Source: Leucobacter chromiireducens subsp. solipictus (GTDB lineage Bacteria; Actinomycetota; Actinomycetes; Actinomycetales; Microbacteriaceae). Taken from it: a stretch of DNA of 64,000 bases. The position numbers and the translations under genes are program-made. This document shows positions 55,005-63,435 of the stretch, one piece after another (position 1 is the stretch's first letter; each line of letters opens with the position of its first letter). A model generated the notes under the pieces. That model made no database searches, had not been told where the DNA came from, and worked only from the letters and a program-made list of their open reading frames with translations. Location of the stretch: positions 533,423-597,422 of the forward strand of contig NZ_QYAC01000001.1 of assembly GCF_016758195.1 (NCBI RefSeq), written 5' to 3'.

Positions 55005-56606
55005 CTACCCGAGCGGCTCCGCGACCGCGCCGGTCACGGCGGCCAGCACCGCCCCGCTCGCGACAAAGTCGTGGGCGGCAGTGAGATCGGGTGAGAGGAA
55101 CGCGTCCACGTCGGGGGCCGCGATCCGGGTCCGGAACAGCGCGTGCACCGCACCGGTCGCGGGGCTCGGCGTGCCCTCTCCCGCGGCGATGCGGAAGTCG
55201 AGGGCGCGCGTCGAGGCGAGCAGCTCGATCCCGAGCACACGGGTGAGACCGTCGACCGCACGGCGGAGCTTCCGGCCCGCGTGCCAGCCCATCGACACGT
55301 GGTCCTCCTGCATCGCGGAGGACGGGATCGAATCGACGCTCGCGGGGACCGCCAGCCGCTTCAGCTCGGAGACGATGCCCGCCGCCGTGTACTGGGCGAT
55401 CATGAGGCCGGAGTCGAGGCCCGCGTCGGCCGCGAGGAACGGGGGCAACCCGTGGTTCCGGGCCACGTCGAGGAAGCGATCGGTGCGGCGCTCGGACATG
55501 CTCGCGAGATCCGCCACCGCGATCGCGAGGAAGTCGAGCACGTAGGCGACCGGCGCCCCGTGGAAGTTTCCGTTCGATTCGACGCGGCCGTCCGGCAGCA
55601 CAACGGGATTATCGACGGCGGAACGCAGCTCGGCCGCGGCGACGCGGGACGCGTGCTCCGCGGTGTCGCGGGCGGCCCCGTGCACCTGGGGTGCGCAGCG
55701 GAGGGAGTACGCGTCCTGCACGCGCGTGAACTCGCCTTCGGAGGGGCGCTGCACCAGCCCGGACCCCGCGAGCACGGCGCGCATGTTCGCGGCGGCCGCG
55801 GCCTGGCCCGGGTGCGGGCGGAGCGCCTGGAGGTCGGCGGCGAACACGGTGTCGGTGCCGGTCAGGGCTTCCACGCTCGCGGCGGCGGCGACATCGGCGA
55901 CGGTCAGGAGCGCCGCGAGATCGTGGAGGGCGAGGCAGAGCATGCCGAGCATCCCGTCGGTGCCGTTGATGAGGGCGAGGCCCTCCTTCTCGGCGAGGAC
56001 CAGGGGCTCAATGCCGTGCGCGGCGAGCGCCTCGGCCGCCGGCACGGGAGGCGCGACCGGGTCGTCCGTGGGGCGCACCTCGCCCTCCCCCATGAGCGTG
56101 AGCGCGCAGTGCGCGAGCGGGCTGAGGTCGCCGGAGCAGCCGAGCGAGCCGTACTCGTGCACCACGGGCACGATGTCGGCGTTCAGGATCGCGGCGTACG
56201 TCTCCGCGACGATGGGGCGGACCCCCGTACGGCCGCTCGCGAGCGTGTTCAGGCGCAACAGCATCAGCGCGCGCACCACCTCCCGCTCCACCTCGGGGCC
56301 GGTGCCCGCCGCGTGGGAACGGATCAGGCTGCGCTGCAGCTGCTGCCGCTTCTCGCTCGGGATCTGCACCTTCGCGAGGGCGCCGAAGCCGGTCGAGACG
56401 CCGTAGTGCGGGCGGGTGTCGTTCGCGAGGCGTTCAATGTCCGCGCGGCTTGCGGCGAGCGCGGTGCGTGCCGCCGGGGCCAGCTCGACGCGGGCACCCT
56501 CGCGGGCGACGGCGACCACGTCGGAGATCGTGAGGGGCGCGGCCCCCAGGACGACGGCGGGACGCTCGGAGGCGGCGGCGCGCTCCGGAAGGCTGCTCTG
56601 TGACAT
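55005..56606 (-). CDS. hutH: Histidine ammonia-lyase
   Basis: HutH deaminates histidine to urocanate, opening the pathway. The 533-residue product has HYGVSTGFG with the catalytic tyrosine (about Y68) and GSLGCSGDLSPLAH, where Cys157-Ser-Gly forms the MIO cofactor; Cys in place of the usual Ala also occurs in other actinobacterial HutH. The later SVDSIPSSAMQEDHVSMG block is canonical. ATG at 56606 gives the standard N-terminus; a much longer open frame runs antisense through hutG and is rejected. The HutR palindrome lies 54 bases upstream. Confidence 0.96.
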   Translation of the reverse strand: MSQSSLPERAAASERPAVVLGAAPLTISDVVAVAREGARVELAPAARTALAASRADIERLANDTRPHYGVSTGFGALAKVQIPSEKRQQLQRSLIRSHAAGTGPEVEREVVRALMLLRLNTLASGRTGVRPIVAETYAAILNADIVPVVHEYGSLGCSGDLSPLAHCALTLMGEGEVRPTDDPVAPPVPAAEALAAHGIEPLVLAEKEGLALINGTDGMLGMLCLALHDLAALLTVADVAAAASVEALTGTDTVFAADLQALRPHPGQAAAAANMRAVLAGSGLVQRPSEGEFTRVQDAYSLRCAPQVHGAARDTAEHASRVAAAELRSAVDNPVVLPDGRVESNGNFHGAPVAYVLDFLAIAVADLASMSERRTDRFLDVARNHGLPPFLAADAGLDSGLMIAQYTAAGIVSELKRLAVPASVDSIPSSAMQEDHVSMGWHAGRKLRRAVDGLTRVLGIELLASTRALDFRIAAGEGTPSPATGAVHALFRTRIAAPDVDAFLSPDLTAAHDFVASGAVLAAVTGAVAEPLG

Positions 56607-56659
56607 ACCTCGATTCCAGCGCATCGGCCCTTCCCGCGTCCGCTCCGACACGCCGCAAC

Positions 56660-56677
56660 CGTCTGGGATCCCAGACG
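56660..56677. promoter_or_regulatory. Probable HutR operator between hutH and hutG
   Basis: CGTCTGGGATCCCAGACG is a perfect 18-bp palindrome in the 123-base divergent gap and contains TCTGGGATCCCAGA, a fit to the HutR motif apart from the weak (A/T) positions. A near copy precedes hutU. Confidence 0.78.
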
Positions 56678-56717
56678 CGGCTGGTCTCCGCACTCGGCGG
56701 ATGGAGTCCGTGCTTGC

Positions 56718-56723
56718 TAGCGT
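56718..56723 (+). promoter_or_regulatory. Extended -10 box of a leaderless hutG transcript
   Basis: TGCTAGCGT is an extended -10 (TGN plus TAGCGT), followed by CGGGGT and the hutG ATG. It starts 41 bases after the HutR palindrome. Confidence 0.6.
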
Positions 56724-56729
56724 CGGGGT

Positions 56730-57674
56730 ATGAGCACCGTTGCCCTCTCCCACGATCCGTCCTGGCCGCGCACAGGAGCCTGGCCCGCACTCGACCAGAG
56801 CGAGGTGGATCTCGCCCTCATCGGTATTCCCACCTCGGCGACCTCGCTGTCCCCGACGAACGCGCACCTCACCCCCGCCGCGGTGCGCGAGGCGCTGCGC
56901 CGCTACTCCAGCCACATCGTCGCGTCCGGGATCCCCGGGGCGCGCGGCACGGAAGCCGAGCTGGTGCTCGACGAGGCCCTTCGCATCGCGGACGCCGGGG
57001 ACGTGAGCGATCCCGACACCGTCGCCGGCGAGGTCGCCGCGACGACCCGGGTCGCGTCGGTCGCCGCCCGCGCCGAGCTCGTCGTGGCGCTCGGCGGCGA
57101 CAACGCGCTCACCGTGCCCGCCGCGCTCGGCGTCGCGGGCGAGCGGCTCGCCGACGCCGGCCTCATCACTCTCGACGCCCACCACGACCTGCGCGACGGG
57201 CGCAGCAACGGCTCCCCCGTGCGCCGCCTCGTCGAGGCCGGACTGCACCCGCGCCGGATCGTGCAGATCGGCATCGCGGACTTCGCGAACTCGCGCGCCT
57301 ACCGTGAGCGGGCGAAGGAGCTCGGGATCACCGTCATCCACCGGGACGAGCTCTTCGAGCGCAGCATCGCCGAGGTCGCCGCGGAGGCACTCGACATCGC
57401 CGGGGCGGGAGGCGGGCCGATCCACGTGGACCTCGACGTTGACGTGTGCGACCGCAGCGTAGCCCCCGGGTGCCCGGCCTCGATCCCCGGCGGTATCCAG
57501 GCGCACGAGCTGCGGCGTTTCGCACGCGCGTTCGCCGCCGATGCGCGCGTGCGTGGCGTCGACATTGCGGAGGTCGACGCCACGGCCGACGCGCCCGACG
57601 CCCGCACGGTGCGCCTCGCCGCGCTCCTCGTGCTGGAGTGCGCGGCCGGCCTCGCCCACCGCCTCGGCCGCTAG
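56730..57674 (+). CDS. hutG: Ureohydrolase-family formimidoylglutamase
   Basis: This 314-residue arginase/agmatinase-family enzyme is expected to hydrolyse N-formimidoyl-glutamate to glutamate and formamide, the last hut step. DAHHDLRDG (149-157) and DLDVDVCDRSVAPG supply metal ligands. The first motif is GGDN (122-125), not the family's usual GGDH, so Asn125 replaces a metal-binding His; I recall GGDN in other actinobacterial HutG-like proteins. Position next to hutH and the shared operator support the role. The start is set by a leaderless-type box. Confidence 0.85.
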   Translation: MSTVALSHDPSWPRTGAWPALDQSEVDLALIGIPTSATSLSPTNAHLTPAAVREALRRYSSHIVASGIPGARGTEAELVLDEALRIADAGDVSDPDTVAGEVAATTRVASVAARAELVVALGGDNALTVPAALGVAGERLADAGLITLDAHHDLRDGRSNGSPVRRLVEAGLHPRRIVQIGIADFANSRAYRERAKELGITVIHRDELFERSIAEVAAEALDIAGAGGGPIHVDLDVDVCDRSVAPGCPASIPGGIQAHELRRFARAFAADARVRGVDIAEVDATADAPDARTVRLAALLVLECAAGLAHRLGR

Positions 57675-57732
57675 CCGGCCCGCCTGTCTGGCTGTCTGCG
57701 CGCCCCAGCCACGCCGCCGGTCACGAACACCA

Positions 57733-57801
57733 CGGAGATTCACGAAAATCGCGGAGATTTTTCCCCGAATACCCGACGCGGGCGCAGGATCTCCTCGTGA
57801 A
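57733..57801 (+). repeat. Dispersed intergenic element, copy B
   Basis: CGGAGATTCACGAA-AATCGC-GGAGATTT (57733-57760) shares 22 of 28 core positions with copy A and the same six-base spacing. GATCTCCTCGTGAAA near 57789-57803 is an imperfect inverted partner. It lies in the 209-base gap between the convergent hutG and hemL stops. No rho-independent terminator is obvious there. Confidence 0.7.
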
Positions 57802-57805
57802 ACGT

Positions 57806-57883
<78 letters not shown>

Positions 57884-59215
57884 CTACGCCCGCGCGGCGG
57901 CCGCCGCCGCAGCCGGGAGCACCGCGGCGATCCGCTCGAGCGCCGCGTCGTCGTGGGCCGCGGTGACGAACCAGGCCTCGAACGCGCTGGGCGGCAGGTT
58001 CACCCCGCCCTCAAGCATCGCGTGGAAGAACGCGCGGTGGCGTAACACCTCCTGGCGTTGCATGTCGGCGTAGCTGCGCGGCGCCTCGGCGAAGTCACCG
58101 AACACGACGCTGAACAGGGTGCCCGCGCGCCCGATGCGGTGGGCGACCCCGGCCGCGGTGAGCGCCTCAGACACGGCAAGCGCGAGCGTGTCCGCGGCAC
58201 CGGCGAGCCGCGCGTACGCCGCCGCGTCCGCGTGCCGGAGCGTGGTGAGCCCGGCCGCGACTGCAAGCGGGTTTCCGGAGAGGGTGCCCGCCTGATAGAC
58301 GGGGCCGAGCGGTGCCAGCAACTCCATCAGATCCCGCCGCCCGCCGAGCGCGGCGAGCGGCAGGCCGCCGCCGACGACCTTCCCGAAGGTGACGAGATCC
58401 GGCGCGACCCCCGCGGGAAGCTCCTCCCCGGTGCTCCCGGCCGACTGCAGACCCCAGTACCCGGAGGGCCCCGCCCGGAACCCGGTCAGCACCTCGTCGA
58501 GGATCACGAGTGCGCCGTGCCGGTGCGCGAGCTCGATCATGCCCCGGGTAAACCCGGGCTCCGGCGGGAGCACCCCCATGTTGCAGGCGGCGGCCTCGGC
58601 GATGACGCCCGCAATCCGCGCACCGTGTTCGGCGAACGCCGCTTCGAGGGCGGGCAGGTCGTTGTAGGGCAGCACGAGGGTTTGCGCCGCGGTTTCGGCG
58701 GTCACCCCGGCGGATCCCGGCAGCGCGAGCGTGGCAAGCCCGGACCCGGCCTCGGCGAGCAGCCCGTCGGAGTGGCCGTGGTAGTGCCCGGCGAACTTCA
58801 CGATGAGCGGCCGCCCGGTCGCGCCGCGGGCGAGCCGGATCGCGGTCATGGTGGCTTCGGTGCCCGTCGACACCAGGCGCACGCGCTCGACGAGCTGCAC
58901 GCGGCGCACGATCTCCTCGGCCAGCTCGGCCTCCTCGGGCACCGAGGCACCGAATCCGAGGCCGCGCGCGGCGGCGGCCTGCACGGCCTCGACCACGGCA
59001 GGGTGGGCGTGGCCGAGGAGCGCGGGGCCCCACGAGGCGACCAGGTCGACGTACTCGTTCCCGTCGACGTCGGTCACAAGCGCCCCGGAACCCGAGGTCA
59101 CGAAGCGCGGCGTGCCGCCGACGGCACCGTAGGCGCGCACGGGCGAGTTCACACCGCCCGGAATCACGTTGGCGGCGCGCGTGGCGAGCGCCGCGCTCTG
59201 CGGGGTCGCGCTCAT
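57884..59215 (-). CDS. hemL: Glutamate-1-semialdehyde 2,1-aminomutase
   Basis: HemL converts glutamate-1-semialdehyde to 5-aminolevulinate with pyridoxal phosphate. The 443-residue protein has [35 protein letters not shown], the [11 protein letters not shown] block and the PLP lysine in [11 protein letters not shown]. The C-terminus ends in an alanine run just before TAG. ATG at 59215 overlaps the hemB stop (ATGA). It is the last gene of the heme operon here. The stop is directly followed by the CAGG microsatellite. Confidence 0.96.
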   Translation of the reverse strand: MSATPQSAALATRAANVIPGGVNSPVRAYGAVGGTPRFVTSGSGALVTDVDGNEYVDLVASWGPALLGHAHPAVVEAVQAAAARGLGFGASVPEEAELAEEIVRRVQLVERVRLVSTGTEATMTAIRLARGATGRPLIVKFAGHYHGHSDGLLAEAGSGLATLALPGSAGVTAETAAQTLVLPYNDLPALEAAFAEHGARIAGVIAEAAACNMGVLPPEPGFTRGMIELAHRHGALVILDEVLTGFRAGPSGYWGLQSAGSTGEELPAGVAPDLVTFGKVVGGGLPLAALGGRRDLMELLAPLGPVYQAGTLSGNPLAVAAGLTTLRHADAAAYARLAGAADTLALAVSEALTAAGVAHRIGRAGTLFSVVFGDFAEAPRSYADMQRQEVLRHRAFFHAMLEGGVNLPPSAFEAWFVTAAHDDAALERIAAVLPAAAAAAARA

Positions 59216-60189
59216 CGCAGCCACCCCGCGAGCTCGACGGCGTAGTAGCTCAGGATCGCATCGGCCCCCGCCCGCTTGATCCCGGTCACGGATTCGAGGA
59301 TCGCGGCGCGGCGGTCGATCCAGCCGTTCGCGGCGGCGGCCTCGATCATGGCGGCCTCCCCCGACACCTGGTAGGCCCACACGGGCACCGGGCTGATCTG
59401 GGCGACGTCGGAGAGCACGTCGAGGAAGCTCATCGCGGGCTTCACCATGACGACGTCCGCCCCCTCGGCGATGTCGAGTTCCGCCTCGCGCACCCCCTCG
59501 CGGCGGTTCGCCGGATCCTGCTGGTAGCCCCGGCGGTTCCCGGTGAGCTGCGAGTCGACCGCCTCACGGAACGGCCCGTAGAAGGCGGACGCGTACTTCG
59601 CGGAATAGGCGAGCACGGCGGTGTCCGCGTGCCCCGCCGCGTCGAGTGCAGCGCGCACCGCGGCGACCTGGCCGTCCATCATCCCGGACAGGCCGAGCAG
59701 CGCGGAGCCCGCCTCGGCCTGCGCGATCGCCATCGCCGCGTAGCGCTCGAGCGTGGCGTCGTTGGCAACTTCACCTGCGGCATCGAGCACGCCGCAGTGG
59801 CCGTGGTCGGTGAACTCATCGAGGCACAGATCGGTCTGCACCACGAGCGCGTCGCCGACCTCCGCGGCCACCGCGCGGGTGGCGACGTTCAGGATCCCGT
59901 CCGGGTCGTCGGCGGCGGACCCCACCGCGTCCCGCGTTTCGGGGATCCCGAAGAGCATGACACCGCCGACGCCGGCCTCGGCGGCCTCAGCGGCGGCGCG
60001 GCGGAGCGAGTCGAGCGAGTGCTGCTGCACCCCGGGCATCGCGGCGATGGCTCGGGGTTCGGTGAGCCCTTCCCGCACAAAGGCGGGGAGGATCAGTTCG
60101 GCCGGGTGCAGCCGGGTTTCGGCGGCGAGGCGGCGCAGCGCCGGGGTGCGGCGCAGCCGGCGGGGCCGGATCGCGGGGTGGAAGCTCAT
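59212..60189 (-). CDS. hemB: Porphobilinogen synthase (ALA dehydratase)
   Basis: HemB condenses two 5-aminolevulinates to porphobilinogen. The 325-residue product has the metal-site region [15 protein letters not shown] and both active-site lysines, in [14 protein letters not shown] and [11 protein letters not shown]. The segment SGMMDGQV replaces the common SDMMDG, which is tolerated in the family. It overlaps hemD and hemL by four bases on each side. Confidence 0.96.
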   Translation of the reverse strand: MSFHPAIRPRRLRRTPALRRLAAETRLHPAELILPAFVREGLTEPRAIAAMPGVQQHSLDSLRRAAAEAAEAGVGGVMLFGIPETRDAVGSAADDPDGILNVATRAVAAEVGDALVVQTDLCLDEFTDHGHCGVLDAAGEVANDATLERYAAMAIAQAEAGSALLGLSGMMDGQVAAVRAALDAAGHADTAVLAYSAKYASAFYGPFREAVDSQLTGNRRGYQQDPANRREGVREAELDIAEGADVVMVKPAMSFLDVLSDVAQISPVPVWAYQVSGEAAMIEAAAANGWIDRRAAILESVTGIKRAGADAILSYYAVELAGWLR

Positions 60190-60968
60190 GCGGGTTCTCC
60201 TGTGTGGTGTGGCGGGATGCTGTGGGGGCGGGCGGCGGCGAGTGCGTCGAGCATGCCCGCGATCGTGTGGCGCTCGGCGACGACGTCGGGCGTGAGCCCG
60301 AGCTCGGCAAGCACCCGGGCCGTGGGCGGGCCGATCGCGACGAGGCGCAGGCCGGCGGGCAGGGGCAGGAAGCGGACGGCCACCTCGCGCGCGACGGACC
60401 CGCTCGTGACCAGGATCGCGTCGACGTCGTCGACGACCCGGTCACGCGCGGGATCGCGCGGCGCTGGGACGGTGCGGTACGCGGCGACGCGGGTCACGAG
60501 GTGCCCCGCGTCGCCGAGCGCGCGCTCCAGGTCGGTGCCCGCCCCCTCCGCGAGGGCGAGGAGGACGCGCCTCGGGGCGGCGGGCGCGCTCCGCAACTCC
60601 GCACCGAGCGCGGCGCCGAGCGCGGCACCCGTGAACTCGTGGTCGGGCCGCAGCGTGGCGGTGAGTCCGCCCGTCGCGAGCGCCGCGACCGTGGCCGGGC
60701 CGACGGCGGCGATCCGGCCCGGGTGTGCCCCGGCCGCGATCACCGCGGCAGCACCCGCGGCGCTGGTCACCGCGAGCCAGTCGAACTCCCCGGCGTTCCA
60801 TGCGGCGATGGCCGCGGCGAAGGCGTCCGGATCGGCGGGCGGCACCGTCGCGATGAGGGGCACGCGGACGGACACGCCGCCCCGGGCACGGATCTCCGCT
60901 TCGGCACGCATAGCGGCGTCGCCGTCCCGGGGCACGAGAATCCGGCACCCCGCGAGCATATCGCTCAC
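60186..60968 (-). CDS. hemD: Uroporphyrinogen-III synthase
   Basis: HemD cyclises hydroxymethylbilane to uroporphyrinogen III. The family is poorly conserved; the 260-residue product shows the two-domain pattern with [11 protein letters not shown] at the start, [21 protein letters not shown] and [13 protein letters not shown], then [10 protein letters not shown]. Position directly after hemC (GTGA overlap) supports it. The GTG at 60968 fits the overlap, and longer frames run into hemC. No methyltransferase (CobA) fusion is present. Confidence 0.88.
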   Translation of the reverse strand: MSDMLAGCRILVPRDGDAAMRAEAEIRARGGVSVRVPLIATVPPADPDAFAAAIAAWNAGEFDWLAVTSAAGAAAVIAAGAHPGRIAAVGPATVAALATGGLTATLRPDHEFTGAALGAALGAELRSAPAAPRRVLLALAEGAGTDLERALGDAGHLVTRVAAYRTVPAPRDPARDRVVDDVDAILVTSGSVAREVAVRFLPLPAGLRLVAIGPPTARVLAELGLTPDVVAERHTIAGMLDALAAARPHSIPPHHTGEPA

Positions 60969-61966
60969 CGCGCACCGCCGAGGGGGGCGAGTTCGGCGGC
61001 CCCCCGGTCGAGCAGGTCTCGGGCGGCCTCGCGTCCGAGCACGAGCGGGGTGTGCGTGTCCCCGGCCGCCCAGTCCGCCGCGAGTTCGACGGTCAGCTGC
61101 TCCGCGCCATCGAGCCGGTACACGACCGCGCGGAGCGTCAGCCGCCCGTCGTGCAGCGCGGCGCTCGCACCGACCGGGGCCGCGCAGCCCGCCTCGAGCG
61201 TCGCGAGGAGCGTCCGCTCCGCCACCGCGCACGCGTGCGTCTCCGGGTCGTCGAGCGCGGCGAACGCGGCAGCGTAGGGTTCGTCCGCAACGTCGGCGGC
61301 GCGGCACTCGATGCCCAGGGCCCCTTGCCCGGGCGCGGTCGGAACCGTGTCGAGTGGGAATCGCTCGGTGATGGCGGCGCTCAGCCCGGAGCGATCGAGG
61401 CCCGCCGCGGCGAGCACCACGGCGTCCAGGTCAGAGCCGACCCGCCCCAGGCGGGTATCGACGTTGCCGCGGAGATCGTGCACCCGGAGATCGGGTCGGG
61501 CTGCGCTCAGCTGCGCGGCTCGGCGCGGTGAGCCGGTCCCGACGTGCGCGCCGGCGGGGAGGTCGGCGAGCCCGAGGCCGTCGCGGGCGCAGAGCGCGTC
61601 GCGGGCGTCCGCGCGCTCGGGGATGGCGCCCGTCGCGATCCCCGCGCACGGGCCCGTCGGCAGGTCCTTCAACGAGTGCACGGCGAGGTCGCACTCCCCC
61701 GCGAGCAGCGCCTCGCGCAGGGCGCTCACAAACACCCCGGTGCCGCCGAGCTGTGACAGCGATTCGCGTGAGACGTCGCCGTGGGTGGTGATGACCACGA
61801 GGGCCACGTCGCAGCCGGTCGCGGCGGCGACGGTCTCCGCGACCGTGGTGGTCTGCGCGAGCGCGAGCCGGCTGCCCCGGGTCCCGATCCGCAAGAGCCC
61901 CGCGCGGGCATGGATCGGTCCGGCCGCTCGGAAGACGCGGCCGGCGGGGGTCTGTGGGTGCAGCAT
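60965..61966 (-). CDS. hemC: Hydroxymethylbilane synthase (porphobilinogen deaminase)
   Basis: HemC assembles four porphobilinogens on a dipyrromethane cofactor. The 333-residue product has LRIGTRGSRLALAQ, DLAVHSLKDLPT, GTGSPRRAAQL, LRGNVDTRL and the cofactor cysteine in LEAGCAAPVGA. The ATG at 61966 adds about 25 residues before the conserved start and has no ribosome binding site, so a later start is possible. It begins five bases after the hemG/hemY stop. Confidence 0.95.
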   Translation of the reverse strand: MLHPQTPAGRVFRAAGPIHARAGLLRIGTRGSRLALAQTTTVAETVAAATGCDVALVVITTHGDVSRESLSQLGGTGVFVSALREALLAGECDLAVHSLKDLPTGPCAGIATGAIPERADARDALCARDGLGLADLPAGAHVGTGSPRRAAQLSAARPDLRVHDLRGNVDTRLGRVGSDLDAVVLAAAGLDRSGLSAAITERFPLDTVPTAPGQGALGIECRAADVADEPYAAAFAALDDPETHACAVAERTLLATLEAGCAAPVGASAALHDGRLTLRAVVYRLDGAEQLTVELAADWAAGDTHTPLVLGREAARDLLDRGAAELAPLGGAR

Positions 61967-61971
61967 GAACG

Positions 61972-63435
61972 TTATGCCTGTTCTGTGAGGGGGTGGGTGG
62001 TGGGAGGCGTGGGGAGGCTCAGTGCGACGCTCCGCGCGAGCTGGCGCGCGGCGGGGACGAGCGCGGCGAAGCCGGCACCGGTGCGCCAGTCGCCAAGCAG
62101 GTGCACCCCGCTCGGGAACTCCGGGGGCAGACGTGTGCCCCGGAGCGGCATGTCCCAGGCCTGGCGGCCGAAGCCGCGCACGGCGTCGGCCGGCACCGGG
62201 GTACCGAGGATGCGGGCGGCGTCCTGCAGGGCGAGCGCGAGTGCGGCGGCGTCGTCGAGAGCGGCCGTGACCGGGGGTGCCCCGGCGCGTCCGTAGGAGA
62301 GCCGGATCACCTCACGCCCGGGCGGGACGGCCCCCGGCCATTTCCGGCTGACGTGGGTGAGCGCCTTCGCCGCGATCGGTGGCACCGCCGCGGAAGCCGC
62401 CGCGGAACCGGCTGCGGAACCGGCTGCGGGCCCCGAGACGAGCGCCCCGGTGCCGCGCGGAGCGTGGGCGAGGGGCGCGAGCGCGGCGTGGCCGGCATCG
62501 AGCACGAGCGCGAGCACCTCGACGGGGGTGCTCACCGCCGCCTCGGGGGTGTCCGCCGTCAGCAGCTGTCGGATCGGGCCCTCGGGAAGCGCGAGCACCA
62601 CGGCGTCGGCGTGGAGCTCGGACGCCCCACCGTGAAGCGCGAGCCCGCCGGTCGGCCTGGGGGTCACGCCCGTGACGGGTGCCTCGAGCTCGATCGCGAC
62701 GCCGAGCTCGCGGCAGGCCGCCGCCAGGGCATCGACGAGCGCCGACATCCCGCCGCGGAGCCCGAGCACGGCACCGCCGGCGGCCGCGGCGCTGTCCCGG
62801 AGTCGGCGGGCGGCCCCCGTCAGCGAGCCAGTCCGGGCGCGGGCGGCGGCCAGCTCGGTGAGATTCGCGAGCGGCATGCGTTCCGGCTCCGTCGCGGCGA
62901 CGCCGAGCGTCACGGGTCGGACCAGCCGATCCAGCACCCGCGCCCCCATGCGCGCCCGGACGAGGTCAGCGAGCGTCTCGCTCCCGGATCCGATCCGCCG
63001 TGGCAGGAGCGGTTCGACCGCCGCGCGGATCGCGCCCGACACCCCGAGCGCGCGCCGGGCGGCCCGGCCGAGCGGCGCGGCAGGGATGCCCATCGCCCCG
63101 GCCGGCGGCAGCGGCACGGCGCTGCCGTCGACCCCGGCCACGAGCCAGGACCCGAGCGGGGCGGGCGCGATGACGCGATCCGCCAGCCCGAGCTCGGTGA
63201 TCAGTTCCGCGACCGCACCGCCGCGGGTGGCGAACGCTTCCGCGCCGATCTCGACGCGGACGCCCGCGATCTCCGTCGCACGCACGCGCCCACCGAGCCG
63301 GGCTGCCGCCTCGCGCAGCGTGACGCGGAGGCCCGCGCGCGCGAGGTCCCGCGCCACGACGAGGCCGGCGACGCCGCCTCCCACGATCGCGACGTGGGCG
63401 CGCACGGCACCGGATTCCGGGGGCTCAGGAGGCAT
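61972..63435 (-). CDS. hemY: Protoporphyrinogen/coproporphyrinogen oxidase (HemY/CgoX type)
   Basis: This 487-residue FAD enzyme removes six electrons from the porphyrinogen; actinobacteria generally use the coproporphyrin route, so CgoX activity is most likely. The FAD site is VAIVGGGVAGLVVARDLARAG, with GGRV, LRGGMSALVDAL and the C-terminal GVHLLGDWRTGAGFAALV block. A Gly/Ser/Ala-rich insert encoded by 12-base repeats lies at about 336-351. The ATG at 63435 overlaps the hemE end by 11 bases and lacks a clear ribosome binding site. Confidence 0.93.
   Translation of the reverse strand: MPPEPPESGAVRAHVAIVGGGVAGLVVARDLARAGLRVTLREAAARLGGRVRATEIAGVRVEIGAEAFATRGGAVAELITELGLADRVIAPAPLGSWLVAGVDGSAVPLPPAGAMGIPAAPLGRAARRALGVSGAIRAAVEPLLPRRIGSGSETLADLVRARMGARVLDRLVRPVTLGVAATEPERMPLANLTELAAARARTGSLTGAARRLRDSAAAAGGAVLGLRGGMSALVDALAAACRELGVAIELEAPVTGVTPRPTGGLALHGGASELHADAVVLALPEGPIRQLLTADTPEAAVSTPVEVLALVLDAGHAALAPLAHAPRGTGALVSGPAAGSAAGSAAASAAVPPIAAKALTHVSRKWPGAVPPGREVIRLSYGRAGAPPVTAALDDAAALALALQDAARILGTPVPADAVRGFGRQAWDMPLRGTRLPPEFPSGVHLLGDWRTGAGFAALVPAARQLARSVALSLPTPPTTHPLTEQA
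62384..62431 (-). repeat. Four 12-bp units in hemY
   Basis: Units ACCGCCGCGGAA, GCCGCCGCGGAA, CCGGCTGCGGAA and CCGGCTGCGGGC encode a Gly/Ser/Ala-rich loop in the oxidase. It is probably a flexible surface insert. Confidence 0.7.

Noticed and set aside
55005..56606. HutH MIO motif CSG as a defect
   Set aside because: Cys-Ser-Gly instead of Ala-Ser-Gly is known for other actinobacterial HutH enzymes and still cyclises.
59212..60189. HemB SGMMDG in place of SDMMDG as a defect
   Set aside because: This segment varies in active enzymes (Escherichia coli has SAAMDG, as I recall); both lysines and the metal site are intact.
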